Assembly (NCBI RefSeq): GCF_002077135.1
Contig: NZ_LDOS01000002.1
Location: 1,823,865-1,887,864 of the forward strand
Source of the DNA: Metallibacterium scheffleri
GTDB taxonomy: Bacteria; Pseudomonadota; Gammaproteobacteria; Xanthomonadales; Rhodanobacteraceae
Direction: 5' to 3'
DNA length: 64,000 nucleotides
Below are positions 36,416 to 45,546 of the stretch, piece after piece. Numbering within the stretch: the first letter of the stretch is position 1; every line of letters begins with the position of its first letter. The notes beneath the pieces were generated by a model. That model saw only the letters and a program-made list of their open reading frames with translations. It was not told the origin of the DNA and ran no database searches. A program made the translations under genes and the position numbers.

Positions 36416-37024
36416 TCATTTCTTGGCACCGGCCGGCGGCGCGACGTGCACGCCCGCCGCGCGCAACAGACTGGCGGTTTCATGCAGTGGCAGGCCCATC
36501 ACCGCGGAATGGCTGCCGGCGAGGTGAGTCACGAAGCTCTCGGCGTAACCCTGGATTGCATAGGCGCCGGCCTTGCCAAACGGCTCGCCACTGGCGACAT
36601 AGGTGCGCAGGGTTTCCGCATCGAGTGGCGCGAAGCGCACCGTGCTGCGCACCAGGGCACGGCGCTCGCCATCCTCACCCAGCAAGCACAACGCCGAAAG
36701 CACCTCGTGCTCGCGTCCGCGCAGACGCTGCAGCATGTCCAGTGCCTCCGCCGCGTCCGCGGGCTTGCCGAAGACCCGGTCATCCAACACCACTTCGGTA
36801 TCGGCACCCAGCACCCATGCCGACTGCGCCCCGTGCACCCGTGCCCAACCCGCCATGGCTTTGGCGCGCGCCACGCGCTGCACATAATCCGCTGGCGTTT
36901 CCCCGGCGTGGCGCTGCTCGGGCACTTCCACATCGAGCGATTCGAAGACGCAGCCCAGCCGCGCCAGCAATTCGCGGCGGCGCGGCGATCGGGAGGCCAG
37001 AAACAGGCGCGGCGCGGGATCCAT
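36416..37024 (-). CDS. maf: Maf-family nucleotide pyrophosphatase (dTTPase/UTPase type)
   Basis: 202 residues. LFLASRSPRRRELLARLG is the phosphate-binding start of Maf proteins. GADTEVVLDDRVFGKP holds the catalytic Asp and GYAIQGYAESFV the conserved end. YhdE-type Maf hydrolyses dTTP, UTP and modified pyrimidine nucleotides and is linked to septum control. It is first in the leftward maf-rng-yhdP-tldD cluster and divergent from a GNAT gene across about 120 bases. Confidence 0.93.
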   Translation of the reverse strand: MDPAPRLFLASRSPRRRELLARLGCVFESLDVEVPEQRHAGETPADYVQRVARAKAMAGWARVHGAQSAWVLGADTEVVLDDRVFGKPADAAEALDMLQRLRGREHEVLSALCLLGEDGERRALVRSTVRFAPLDAETLRTYVASGEPFGKAGAYAIQGYAESFVTHLAGSHSAVMGLPLHETASLLRAAGVHVAPPAGAKK

Positions 37025-37147
37025 GTGCCGATGATCGCAGCCAGCCCGTGCATGATGGAAGCCGCATGCTTGCGGCACCGGCCAGGTCGGCCGATCGATC
37101 GGCGCAGGATCGCGCCGTACGCAGGCGTATACAACTGTGATGTTGCG

Positions 37148-37780
37148 ATGCACAATAGCGCCATGGAAATGATCGAATCCAGGACCATCCTCGACGCCCG
37201 GCGTCACGGCCGTCCGCCCGCGCCGGCCATGCAGCGTTTTGCCGCGCAAGCCCCAGTGCACCCTGGCGATGCCGTGCCGGTGCTGACGCGCAACGGCCAG
37301 CATGCGCTGTGGCTGCGCAATATTCATGCGCCCGACCAGCCGGCGCTGGAGCGTTTGTTCGCGCGCTTGACGCCGACGGAAATACGCCGCCGTTTTCTGC
37401 ACAGCCTGAGCGAGCTACCGCCCGGCGCCATGCAGCGTTTGTGCGCGCCTGATGGCACGCTTGAGCAGGCCTGGGTGATCGCCAGCGCCGCGCAGGCTGG
37501 CATGGGCGAGCTGCACGGCGTGGGTCGCATGTTTCTCGACACGGCCAGCGCCGGCGCCGAATTCGCCTTGCTGGTGGAACGCGCCGAAGCGGGCCAGGGA
37601 TATGGCCGACTGCTGCTGCAAAGCCTGATGCAGGCGGCACGCCACGACGGCATGCACGAACTGTGGAGCCACGTCGCCCACGACAACGCGGCCATGCTGC
37701 ACCTGGCACGCGCGCAAGGCGGTGAACTGGCGCGCGTACCCGGCGATCCCGGCGTGGTGCGGGTGCGCATTCCGCTGTGA
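37148..37780 (+). CDS. GNAT-family N-acetyltransferase, Pat C-terminal-like
   Basis: 210 residues. Residues from about 45 on show the GNAT fold: WLRNIHAPDQPALERLFARL, then IRRRFLHSLSELP and the acetyl-CoA loop VERAEAGQGYGRLLLQSLMQ. The segment IRRRF is typical of GNAT domains of the Pat/YfiQ protein acetyltransferases, but the nucleotide-binding N-terminal part of Pat is missing. An in-frame ATG at 37163 is the alternative start; neither has a clear ribosome site. Substrate unknown. Confidence 0.75.
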   Translation: MHNSAMEMIESRTILDARRHGRPPAPAMQRFAAQAPVHPGDAVPVLTRNGQHALWLRNIHAPDQPALERLFARLTPTEIRRRFLHSLSELPPGAMQRLCAPDGTLEQAWVIASAAQAGMGELHGVGRMFLDTASAGAEFALLVERAEAGQGYGRLLLQSLMQAARHDGMHELWSHVAHDNAAMLHLARAQGGELARVPGDPGVVRVRIPL

Positions 37781-37844
37781 TGCACGCGCGGCGGGCGACG
37801 ACGCGCTGCCGGGCACGGCCTCGCCTCATGGCTACACTTGCAGC

Positions 37845-39035
37845 ATGCATTTGCTGCGACTCATCCTGCGCACGAGCGTATTGCTGGCGGCCTGGCCGCT
37901 GCTGGCGGGCTGCGCGGCGATCGTGCCGCGCTACGTCGCGCAGCAGATCGAGCACCCCGCACGACCCGAACACACGGTCGTGCACTTCGAGCATAAATTC
38001 GCGCGGCATTACATCGGCTTCCGGCGCAGCCAGGTGCGTCTGGCCAACGGCCTGAGCCTGGTCTACTGGTACAGCGCGCCGCGCGCCTTCGACATCCATC
38101 AGCACGACCAGCACGGCCGGCATGGCGCGAGCTGGTCGCTCAAGCGCACGGGTATGTCGCTGGCGCCCTATCTGTTGCCCGCGCGCCTGTCCGGCAGGGG
38201 CACCGTGCTGCTGCTGCCGGGCTGGAGCATGAACGCGCTGCTGATGTCGCCGTGGGCCATCACCTTCGCGCAATCCGGCTACCACGTGGTGATGGTGGAC
38301 CTGCCCGACCAGGGCGGCTCATCGCTGGCGCCGCCCGGATTCGGCCCCGCCGAGGCGAACGACTTGCGCGAGCTGGTTGCGCAGCTCGAGCTGGCCGGCG
38401 CGATCCGTTACCCGTTGTATCTGTTCGGCGTGTCCTACGGCGCGGACGTGGCCTTGTTCGCGGCGCACCGGCTGGCGCAGGCGCCGCGCGGCGTCATCGC
38501 ACTGGAGCCGTTCGCCAGCGTCGCCTCGGCGATCCGTCGCGCGCCCGACTCGGGCTTGTTCATACCGCTGTGGCTGGCGCATCTGCTGCTGACGCGCGGC
38601 GAAATGGATGCGGCCATCGATCGCGCCGACCGCGCGCTGGGCCTCGACCTGTACACACTGTCGCCGCGCCCCGCGCTGCTGCGCGCGCAGGCATGCGTGC
38701 TGATCGTGCGCGGCAGCCGCGACCGGCTGATCGGCGCCCGCGGACTGACGCGCATGGCGCGCGGCCTGCCGCGCGTGCAGTTGCTCACGGCGCGCACGTA
38801 TGACCATCTCTCGCTGCCGTTCGCCGTGCAGGGATTCGGCGCCGAATTCACGCACTGGATGGGCGCCGTGGCGCAGCAGCCGGCGGAACACTGCCCGGCG
38901 TTCAGCCACCACCGCGACTACCCGCCGTTTCTGCTGCGCGCGAATACCATCACGCGCGCGACCTGGCTGAGCCGATACTTCGACCGGCGATTCAGCGGCG
39001 CGCTGGCGGTGTCTCAGGTCAACGCCAAGGACTGA
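37845..39035 (+). CDS. Alpha/beta hydrolase with lipoprotein signal
   Basis: 396 residues. A short signal ends in the lipobox LLAGC (Cys23), so it is probably anchored in the envelope. The alpha/beta hydrolase core shows GTVLLLPGWSMN (oxyanion region), LFGVSYGADVALFAA (GxSxG nucleophile elbow), a late Asp region LIVRGSRDRLIGARG and YDHLSLPF with the likely catalytic His. Substrate unknown; an esterase or lipase is likely. Its last 22 bases overlap the 3' end of the convergent folE2 gene. Confidence 0.8.
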   Translation: MHLLRLILRTSVLLAAWPLLAGCAAIVPRYVAQQIEHPARPEHTVVHFEHKFARHYIGFRRSQVRLANGLSLVYWYSAPRAFDIHQHDQHGRHGASWSLKRTGMSLAPYLLPARLSGRGTVLLLPGWSMNALLMSPWAITFAQSGYHVVMVDLPDQGGSSLAPPGFGPAEANDLRELVAQLELAGAIRYPLYLFGVSYGADVALFAAHRLAQAPRGVIALEPFASVASAIRRAPDSGLFIPLWLAHLLLTRGEMDAAIDRADRALGLDLYTLSPRPALLRAQACVLIVRGSRDRLIGARGLTRMARGLPRVQLLTARTYDHLSLPFAVQGFGAEFTHWMGAVAQQPAEHCPAFSHHRDYPPFLLRANTITRATWLSRYFDRRFSGALAVSQVNAKD

Positions 39036-40018
39036 TCGTCGGCGCCATAGCCACCGGGTACACGCTTGCAGGCCACAGCGACGGCGTCGTGCGGGTGCAG
39101 GCTTTCGAAATGCGCCACGCGCAGCCAGAAATCCGCGATGTCCGGCGCGGTATCCAGCGCGTGCTGCAGGCGTCGCGCCGCATCCTCGCAAAACATCAGG
39201 TTGGCGGCGTTGAGGCGCGCGAAGGCCTGTTCGTCCTCGCGCCGGACCGCGGTTTGCACGGGCGTGCCGAGCGCGGCTTCAGCGCGATCGATCAGGCTTT
39301 CGATGGGCCAGTGCAACACATCGGCGGCCAGGCGCAGACGCAGATCGGCGCGGCTGCGCTGGCTGTGCGGCGTGGCCACCATGCCCTGCTCGCTGCCCAG
39401 CCAGGCACGGATCGCGGCGTGATCCAGCGGCGCGTGCGCAGGAAAGTCCTGGGCAAAGCGCTCCGCGATGAGCTGCCGTGCCAACGCCGCCGAACACGGA
39501 CAGGTCGAGGCGTAAGTGATCGCCACGCCCAGCTCCAGGCGCAACGCACCGCCGCGCTTGAGGCTGCCGGCCAGCGCCAGCGGGTAGTGGCGCAGACCGC
39601 TATGGCTGCTGACCAGCGCGGCGCGGCGCAGCGGCAGGTCCAGATTCACCTGCAGCATGGCGCGGCTGGACAAGCCCTCGTGCGAACGCAGGAAGCCTTG
39701 CAGCAACGCGTGCAGCAGCGCCGGGGTGAACGGCTGCGTGGCCAGCGCAGCGTCGATCTGCCGGTACAGGCGCGACATGTGGATGCCGCGTGCCTCGCTG
39801 ACGCTCAGATCGACAAAGGCATCGATGCGCGCGGGCAACTCGCGCAGGCTGCCATCGGCCAGCGGCAGGCGCAGCAGCGCCTCGATGCGTTGCATGCCGA
39901 CGCGCTCGAGACGCCCGGATACCTCGGGGCCCCGTTCGCAGGCGACATCGGGCATGGCGCGCGGCGCCGGGGTATCGAAGGCCATGGGAAAATCCTCGGG
40001 GGCGGGCGTCTTGGACAT
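39014..40018 (-). CDS. folE2: GTP cyclohydrolase FolE2 (type IB)
   Basis: 334 residues from MSKTPAPEDF; MAFDTPAP at 39985 is the alternative and has a GAGGA-like site. The FolE2 pattern is clear: FVDLSVSEARGIHMSRLYR at about 95, SYASTCPCSAALARQL-like ITYASTCPCSAALARQL with the active-site cysteine, ATPHSQRSRADLRL, and the end FESLHPHDAVA. FolE2 makes dihydroneopterin triphosphate from GTP for folate and queuosine and works with metals other than zinc. The convergent overlap with the hydrolase gene is 22 bases. Regulation by zinc (Zur) is common for folE2, but I see no site. Confidence 0.93.
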   Translation of the reverse strand: MSKTPAPEDFPMAFDTPAPRAMPDVACERGPEVSGRLERVGMQRIEALLRLPLADGSLRELPARIDAFVDLSVSEARGIHMSRLYRQIDAALATQPFTPALLHALLQGFLRSHEGLSSRAMLQVNLDLPLRRAALVSSHSGLRHYPLALAGSLKRGGALRLELGVAITYASTCPCSAALARQLIAERFAQDFPAHAPLDHAAIRAWLGSEQGMVATPHSQRSRADLRLRLAADVLHWPIESLIDRAEAALGTPVQTAVRREDEQAFARLNAANLMFCEDAARRLQHALDTAPDIADFWLRVAHFESLHPHDAVAVACKRVPGGYGADDQSLALT

Positions 40019-40052
40019 GAAGCAGGCTATGTGGGGCAGCATGACCGCCGCG

Positions 40053-40892
40053 TCAAGCCCCGGCGTGCTGGCGTTGCGCACGCGCTGCGCGCCAACAGGC
40101 GAAGGCCGCCACCGGCGTCAAGCCCTGGCGCTGGGCCAGCAGGGTTTGCAGCGGCTCGGCGGCGCGCGCCGCGCGCAACAGCGCACGGCGATCGTGCGCG
40201 GCTTCGGCGGCACGCAGGCCATTGACCGGGCCTGGCAAATCAACCGCGCCGTGCAGCGCCGCGGCCAGCGCCGCGCACTGCTCGGCCAGCGCCGCGGCGC
40301 GCGCGGCACCGGGTTGATCGAGCTGGGCGCGCGCCAGCGCATGCCGTGCCAGGCTTTGCATGGGCAGCGGCAAGCGCCCCTGCGCCGCGCGCTGCGGCGT
40401 TTGCAGCAGTTCGCCGCCCAGATGCTGCACGGCCAGCACGCGACGCGTGCGCGCGCAGTCAGCCGGCACCCCGAACACGAATGCGCACTCGATGCGCGCG
40501 AACGGCTCGGCCAGCGCCTCGGCAGCCTGCAATTGCGCGGCGAAATCGGCGCTGGCGGGGGCCTCGAGCGCATGCAGCACTGACACGGCAGCCTGCGGCC
40601 ACAGCGTCACGGGTACGCGCACGGCACGCGCATCGGTGGCCAGCGCAAGGCTCAGCGGATGTCGCGCGGCGGGGGTGCCGAATGCGGCCAATTCCTCGAC
40701 CCACCACGCCAACTTGGCGCCAGCCACCTGCGGCGCGGCATTCGCGTGCAGGATGCCAAACAGCTCGGCTTCCAGCGCCAGCAGCAGCGGGACGCCGCTT
40801 TCATCGGCGGGCAGAAAACGCAGCGCCAGATCGCGCAATGGCCGCGCCGCGCGCCATTGCTGCACGAAACTCGCCGCGGCCGCGCTGTTCAT
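40053..40892 (-). CDS. Squalene/phytoene-synthase-fold protein lacking the Asp-rich motifs
   Basis: 279 residues, almost all helical. The first third (RPLRDLALRFLPADESG, then LLALEAELFGIL, VAGAKLAWWVEELAAFG and HPLSLAL) follows the start of squalene/phytoene synthases and of NDUFAF6-like relatives. However, I see neither of the two DxxxD/DxxED metal-binding motifs needed for prenyl condensation. A non-catalytic role is therefore likely. Its start overlaps the end of the phosphatase gene by 4 bases (ATGA), so it is translated with mupP/gph and ubiG. Assignment of the fold is by eye. Confidence 0.6.
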   Translation of the reverse strand: MNSAAAASFVQQWRAARPLRDLALRFLPADESGVPLLLALEAELFGILHANAAPQVAGAKLAWWVEELAAFGTPAARHPLSLALATDARAVRVPVTLWPQAAVSVLHALEAPASADFAAQLQAAEALAEPFARIECAFVFGVPADCARTRRVLAVQHLGGELLQTPQRAAQGRLPLPMQSLARHALARAQLDQPGAARAAALAEQCAALAAALHGAVDLPGPVNGLRAAEAAHDRRALLRAARAAEPLQTLLAQRQGLTPVAAFACWRAARAQRQHAGA

Positions 40893-41560
40893 GCCGGCAA
40901 GCCAAGCGTGTGGGCCAGCTCGGCACTGGACTGCACCAGCGCATCGGGGCTCCAGTCGGCGGGATTCTCGCCGCTGCTGTAACCCCAGCCCACGGCGATG
41001 GTGCGCACGCCCGCGGCGCGGCCGGCCTCGACATCGCGGCGATCGTCACCGACAAAGGCAGTGGCGGCGGGCGCAATGCGCAACGCCGCGCAGGCATGCA
41101 GCACCGGCGCCGCATCGGGCTTTTTCTGTGTCAGCGTATCGCCGCACACCACCACGCCGGCGCGTGCGGCAAGGCCGATGCGCTGCAGCAGTGGCAGGGT
41201 CAACGCGGCGATCTTGTTGGTGACGATGCCCCACGGCAGCCCGGCCTGTTCGATGCGCGCCAGCAACACCTCCATGCCGGGAAACAGGCGCGAGTGCTCG
41301 GCCAGCATGCCGGCATAAATCTCCAGATAGCGCGGCAGCAGCGCGGCGATGCGCGCGGGCGCGGCCTGCGGCCAGGCCGTACGCAGGATGGCGCTGCCGC
41401 CCGCGGAGACCACGGCGCGCACGCGCGCATAGTCCGGCATGACCACGCCCTGCTCGCCGGTGAAAACAGCCAGCGCGGCGGCCAGATCGGGCGCGCTGTC
41501 GAGCAGGGTGCCATCGAGATCGAACAGCACCCCGGCGCAACGCGGCGCGGCCGCGCTCAT
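40889..41560 (-). CDS. HAD phosphatase, MupP/Gph type
   Basis: 223 residues. HAD motif I is VLFDLDGTLLDSAPDLAAAL, motif II IVTNK, motif III KKPDAAP and motif IV FVGDDRRDVEAG. This fits both phosphoglycolate phosphatase (Gph) and N-acetylmuramic acid 6-phosphate phosphatase (MupP). In Pseudomonas the order MTA deaminase, ubiG, mupP is conserved, and here the same three genes lie together, so MupP (cell-wall recycling) is the better guess. It overlaps ubiG by 4 bases upstream and the squalene-synthase-like gene by 4 bases downstream. Confidence 0.85.
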   Translation of the reverse strand: MSAAAPRCAGVLFDLDGTLLDSAPDLAAALAVFTGEQGVVMPDYARVRAVVSAGGSAILRTAWPQAAPARIAALLPRYLEIYAGMLAEHSRLFPGMEVLLARIEQAGLPWGIVTNKIAALTLPLLQRIGLAARAGVVVCGDTLTQKKPDAAPVLHACAALRIAPAATAFVGDDRRDVEAGRAAGVRTIAVGWGYSSGENPADWSPDALVQSSAELAHTLGLPA

Positions 41561-42267
41561 TCCGGCTTGCGCGCCAGCGCGATGTAGTTCACGTCCACGC
41601 GCGAGCTCACCCAGGCGCGACGCATAAAAGGCGCATAGCCCAGCCCGGCCAGTTCGAGCAGTTCCAGCCCGGCCGCGCGCAACATGCCGGCCAGCTCGCT
41701 GGGGCGGATGAAACGCGCGTAGTGGTGCGTGCCACGCGGCAGCAGGCGCAGCAGGTATTCGGCCCCGACGATGGCGCCAGCGAACGCTTGCGGCGTGCGA
41801 TTGAGCGTGGACAGCACCAGTTTGCCGCCGGGCTTGAGCAGGTCGGCCAGCGCCTGCACCAGCGCGGCGGGATCGGGCACGTGTTCGAGCAACTCCAGGC
41901 AGCACACGGCGTCGCGGCTGGCCGGCTCGCCGTGCGCCAGCGCCTCGGCGGATTGCACGCGGTAATCCACCACCAGGCCGGACTCGTACAAGTGCAGCCT
42001 GGCGACTTCGATCAGCTCGGGGCTCAAATCGATGCCAAGCACCTGCGCGCCACGCGCGGCCAGCGCCTCGGACAGCAGACCGCCACCGCAACCGATATCG
42101 GCGACGCGCGCGCCCGGCAACGGCACCCGCGCGGCGATCCACGCAATGCGCACCGGATTGAGATCGTGCAAGGGCCGCGCCTCGCCATTCGCATCCCACC
42201 AGCGCGCGGCATGACTGGCGAACCGGCTCAGTTCGGCGGGATCGGCGTTGGGCGTGGCTGAGTTCAT
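41557..42267 (-). CDS. ubiG: Ubiquinone biosynthesis O-methyltransferase UbiG
   Basis: 236 residues. It opens AELSRFASHAARWWDANGEA, the usual UbiG start, then the SAM motif VADIGCGGGLLSEALAARGA, CCLELLEHVPDP and KPGGKLVLSTLNRTP. UbiG carries out both O-methylations in ubiquinone synthesis at the membrane surface. It follows the deaminase gene by 16 bases and overlaps the phosphatase gene by 4 (ATGA), placing it in a tight leftward operon. Confidence 0.96.
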   Translation of the reverse strand: MNSATPNADPAELSRFASHAARWWDANGEARPLHDLNPVRIAWIAARVPLPGARVADIGCGGGLLSEALAARGAQVLGIDLSPELIEVARLHLYESGLVVDYRVQSAEALAHGEPASRDAVCCLELLEHVPDPAALVQALADLLKPGGKLVLSTLNRTPQAFAGAIVGAEYLLRLLPRGTHHYARFIRPSELAGMLRAAGLELLELAGLGYAPFMRRAWVSSRVDVNYIALARKPE

Positions 42268-42283
42268 GGCGTGGCCTGCGATG

Positions 42284-43615
42284 TCAGATGGCGGCGATGC
42301 GCTGGCGCCAGTGGCGCGCGCGCTGTAGCAGCGCGCCGTGATCGAGGGTGGTCAGCACACCCTCGCGCAGCAGGGCGCGGCCGTCGATCCACACATCACT
42401 GACTTGGCTGCGCGGCGTGGCGTAGACCAGCTGCGAGACCACGTGATACAGCGGCTGGGTTTCCAGCGCGTCCATGCGCACGGCAATCAGATCGGCGCGC
42501 TTGCCGGGCTCGATCGAACCGGTGCGTGCATCCAGCCCCAGTGCGCGCGCGCCACCCAAAGTCGCGGCATGCAGTGTGCTGGCCGCGTCCATGGCGCTGG
42601 CATCCTGCGCCACGCCCTTGGCCAGCAGCGCCGCCGTGCGCATCTCGCCGAACATGTCGAGGTCATTGTTGCTGGCACAGCCGTCGGTGCCGATGGCCAG
42701 GTTCACGCCAGCGCGGCGCAATGCCTCGGCCGGGCAGAATCCGGAGGCCAGCTTGAGGTTGGACTCGGGGCAATGCACCACCGACACGCCGGCCTGCGCG
42801 CATTGCGCGATCTCGGGCTCGGTGAGCTGCGTCATGTGCACCGCGATCAGGCGATCGTTGAGCAATCCCATGCGCTGCAGGCGCGCCAGCGGACGCTGGC
42901 CGTGCTCGCGCAGCGAGTCGCTGATTTCCTGGGCGGTTTCGTGCAGGTGCAAATGCACCGGCAGGTCGAGCTGGTCGGCGAGCAGGCGCACGCGCGCGAA
43001 GCTGGTATCGGCGACGGTATACGGTGCGTGTGGCGCGAACGCGGCGCTGATCAGCGTGTCGCCGCGCAGCGCATCGGCCAGCTCGCAGGCACGCGCGAAA
43101 TACTCATCCGGATCGCGCGCCCATGCGCTGGGAAACTCGATGATCGGCAGCCCGACCACCGCGCGAAAACCATGCGCGCGATACGTGGCCGCGGACACAT
43201 CCGGGAAAAAATAGTTTTCGTTGGCGCAGGTGGTGCCACCACGCAGCATCTCGGCGATGGCCAGCTCGGTGCCGTCGCGCACGAACTCCGCTCCCAGCAC
43301 GCGCGCCTCCACCGGCCAGATGTGTTCGCGCAGCCAGGTCATCAGCGGCAGATCGTCGGCGAGACCGCGCAGCAGCGTCATCGGGTTGTGCGTATGCGCG
43401 TTGACCAGGCCCGGCAGCAGCACATGCTCGCCCAGCTCGACGTGCTCGGCAGCGCGGTAGCGCGTCTGCGCCTCGGCCTGCGGCACCAGCGCGACGATCT
43501 CACCCCGATGCACGGCCACGGCGTGATGCTCGAGCACCACGCCACGCGGTGCCACCGGCACCACCCAGCGCGCGCTGAGCAGCAGGTCGATGGCCTGGAG
43601 CGCGGCATCGCTCAT
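42284..43615 (-). CDS. TRZ/ATZ-family amidohydrolase, probable MTA/SAH deaminase
   Basis: 443 residues. The metal-dependent amidohydrolase motifs are present: LPGLVNAHTHNPMTLLRG (HxH) at about 70, HLHETAQEI at about 222, and NLAIGTDGCASNNDLDM near 310 with the catalytic Asp. This pattern, with the neighbour order deaminase-ubiG-mupP as in Pseudomonas, indicates 5'-methylthioadenosine/S-adenosylhomocysteine deaminase. Related 8-oxoguanine or isoxanthopterin deaminases are possible. It begins 7 bases after the efp stop on the same strand, so it may be cotranscribed with efp. Confidence 0.88.
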   Translation of the reverse strand: MSDAALQAIDLLLSARWVVPVAPRGVVLEHHAVAVHRGEIVALVPQAEAQTRYRAAEHVELGEHVLLPGLVNAHTHNPMTLLRGLADDLPLMTWLREHIWPVEARVLGAEFVRDGTELAIAEMLRGGTTCANENYFFPDVSAATYRAHGFRAVVGLPIIEFPSAWARDPDEYFARACELADALRGDTLISAAFAPHAPYTVADTSFARVRLLADQLDLPVHLHLHETAQEISDSLREHGQRPLARLQRMGLLNDRLIAVHMTQLTEPEIAQCAQAGVSVVHCPESNLKLASGFCPAEALRRAGVNLAIGTDGCASNNDLDMFGEMRTAALLAKGVAQDASAMDAASTLHAATLGGARALGLDARTGSIEPGKRADLIAVRMDALETQPLYHVVSQLVYATPRSQVSDVWIDGRALLREGVLTTLDHGALLQRARHWRQRIAAI

Positions 43616-43622
43616 CGCAGGC

Positions 43623-44189
43623 TTATTTCACCCGCCCGACATATTCGCCAGAGCGCGTATCGACCTTGATGATCTCGTCCTGGTTGACGAACAGCGGCAC
43701 GCGCACCACGGCGCCGGTTTCCAGCTTGGCCGGCTTGCCGCCGCCGCCGGAGGTATCGCCGCGCACACCCGGATCGGTCTCGACCACCTTCAACTCGACG
43801 AAATTGGGCGGCGTCACCGTCAACGGCACACCGTTCCACAACGTGACGATGCACATTTCCTCGCCTTTCAGCCATTGCGCGGCATCACCGACCTGGGTCT
43901 TGTCGGCGGTGTGCTGCTCGAAGCTGTCCGGCTGCATGAAATGCCAGAACTCGCCATCGCTGTACAGATACTGCATGTCGCTATCGACCACATCGGCGCC
44001 CTCGAGCGATTCATTGGCCTTCATCGTCCTCTCGACGGTACGTCCATTGCGCAGGTTGCGGATGCGGATACGCGTGAATGCCTGACCCTTGCCGGGCTTG
44101 ATGAACTCGGCCTCGACGATGGTGTAGGGGTCATTGTCAAGAATGATCTTGAGGCCGTTCTTGACGTCGTTGAGTCCGTAGCTGGCCAT
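43623..44189 (-). CDS. efp: Elongation factor P
   Basis: 188 residues. The KOW-like domain I carries the modifiable lysine at position 34 in IKPGKGQAF, the sequence used by the EpmA/EpmB beta-lysylation system. Two OB domains follow, with the C-terminal [17 protein letters not shown] rescues ribosomes stalled at polyproline. GGAG precedes the start. It is divergent from epmB over 87 bases, as in many gammaproteobacteria. epmA is not in the window. Confidence 0.98.
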   Translation of the reverse strand: MASYGLNDVKNGLKIILDNDPYTIVEAEFIKPGKGQAFTRIRIRNLRNGRTVERTMKANESLEGADVVDSDMQYLYSDGEFWHFMQPDSFEQHTADKTQVGDAAQWLKGEEMCIVTLWNGVPLTVTPPNFVELKVVETDPGVRGDTSGGGGKPAKLETGAVVRVPLFVNQDEIIKVDTRSGEYVGRVK

Positions 44190-44276
44190 GCGTGCTCCGA
44201 AACGTGAGGCCGCCTGCGGGCGGCGTGCAGATAGAATGCGGTGTGGCGCCGGGCTGGCCCGGCACTGGGATCGTCA

Positions 44277-45284
44277 ATGATAGCGGCAAGCAGCACGCGC
44301 CCGCAGCCACGCTGGCAGACACTGTGGCGCGAGTCGATCACCGATGCGCAAGAGTTACTGGGTCTGCTCGATCTGGCGCATCTGGCCGGCAGCCTGCCTG
44401 CCGCCGATGCCGGATTTTCGCTGCGCGTGCCGCGCGGCTTCGTTGCACGCATGCGCCGCGGCGACCCGCACGATCCGCTGCTGCTGCAGATATTGCCGCA
44501 ACTGGCCGAATGCGACCGCCGTTCCACGGCGCAGCTGGACGCGGTCGGCGATGGCGCCGCGCGCGCCGCGCGCGGGGTCATCCACAAATACCACGGACGC
44601 GCGCTGCTGATCGCCAGCGGCGCCTGCGCGGTGAATTGCCGCTACTGCTTCCGCCGCCATTTCCCCTATGCCGAGGAAACCGCCGCCGCGCAACATTGGC
44701 GCGACGCCGTGGACTGGCTGCGCGCGCATCCGGACATTGACGAGCTGATTCTGTCCGGCGGCGATCCATTGTCACTGGCAACCGCGAAACTGGCGGAATT
44801 GACCGACGCGCTGCGCGATCTGCCGCAGCTCAAACGCCTGCGCCTGCACACGCGCCTGCCGGTGGTGCTTCCCGAGCGCGTCGATGCCGAGCTGTGCGCA
44901 TGGCTGGCCAGGCTGCCCTGGCCGGTGGCCATCGTGCTGCATGCCAACCACGCGCAGGAGCTGGACGCTGGCGTGGCCGCAGCCTGCGCGCACCTGCGCG
45001 CGGCTGGCGCGCAACTGCTCAATCAGTCGGTCCTGCTCAAGCAGATCAACGACTCGGCCGATCGCCTCTGCGCGCTCAGCGAGCGCCTGTTCGCCATCGG
45101 CGTGCTGCCCTACTACCTGCACCAGCTCGATCGCGTGCAGGGTACGCTGCATTTCGAGGTGGACGATGCGCATGCACTGCAATTGATCGAGAGTGTGCGC
45201 CAGCGCCTGCCCGGTTACCTGCTGCCGCGCCTGGTGCGCGAAGAGCCCGGGCAACCCGCCAAAACCGCTTTGCAAGGCCCGTGA
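44277..45284 (+). CDS. epmB: EF-P beta-lysylation enzyme EpmB (lysine 2,3-aminomutase-like)
   Basis: 335 residues. The radical-SAM cluster is CAVNCRYCFRRHFPY (CxxxCxxC) at about 122, and LILSGGDPLSL and LRLHTRLPVVLPERV are typical of the aminomutase family. LLNQSVLLKQINDSA and YYLHQLDRVQGTLHF follow. EpmB converts alpha-lysine to (R)-beta-lysine, which EpmA attaches to EF-P Lys34. It is divergent from efp, its target. The next gene on this strand is fimX, 262 bases on. Confidence 0.95.
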   Translation: MIAASSTRPQPRWQTLWRESITDAQELLGLLDLAHLAGSLPAADAGFSLRVPRGFVARMRRGDPHDPLLLQILPQLAECDRRSTAQLDAVGDGAARAARGVIHKYHGRALLIASGACAVNCRYCFRRHFPYAEETAAAQHWRDAVDWLRAHPDIDELILSGGDPLSLATAKLAELTDALRDLPQLKRLRLHTRLPVVLPERVDAELCAWLARLPWPVAIVLHANHAQELDAGVAAACAHLRAAGAQLLNQSVLLKQINDSADRLCALSERLFAIGVLPYYLHQLDRVQGTLHFEVDDAHALQLIESVRQRLPGYLLPRLVREEPGQPAKTALQGP

Positions 45285-45546
45285 TGCGTTTCCCAACATC
45301 CGTCTCGCGCATGCGTCAGGCATGGCAATGGCATCCTGCTTGCGGTAAAAGCCGCAGCATGGCATCACGCCCATGCAGAGCATGCGTGGATCGTACACTG
45401 CGCATAACCATTCGACACATGGAGGTGTCACCGCGACGGGCGCACCCATGCCTGTTGCGGCCAGGGTGGCGCGGCTCTGCCGTGATGATTCGTCAGCAAA
45501 CCGCGGCGGGATGCCTGGTTTCGCACAAGAACCCAAGGCCGGATGC

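Noticed and set aside
42338-43669. 443-codon rightward open frame opposite the MTA-type deaminase
   Set aside because: No recognisable domain and composition of an antisense frame; the deaminase motifs on the minus strand are complete.
45285-45546. Possible c-di-GMP riboswitch in the leader of fimX
   Set aside because: The leader is 260 bases long and fimX is a c-di-GMP gene, but the GEMM core sequences are not found.
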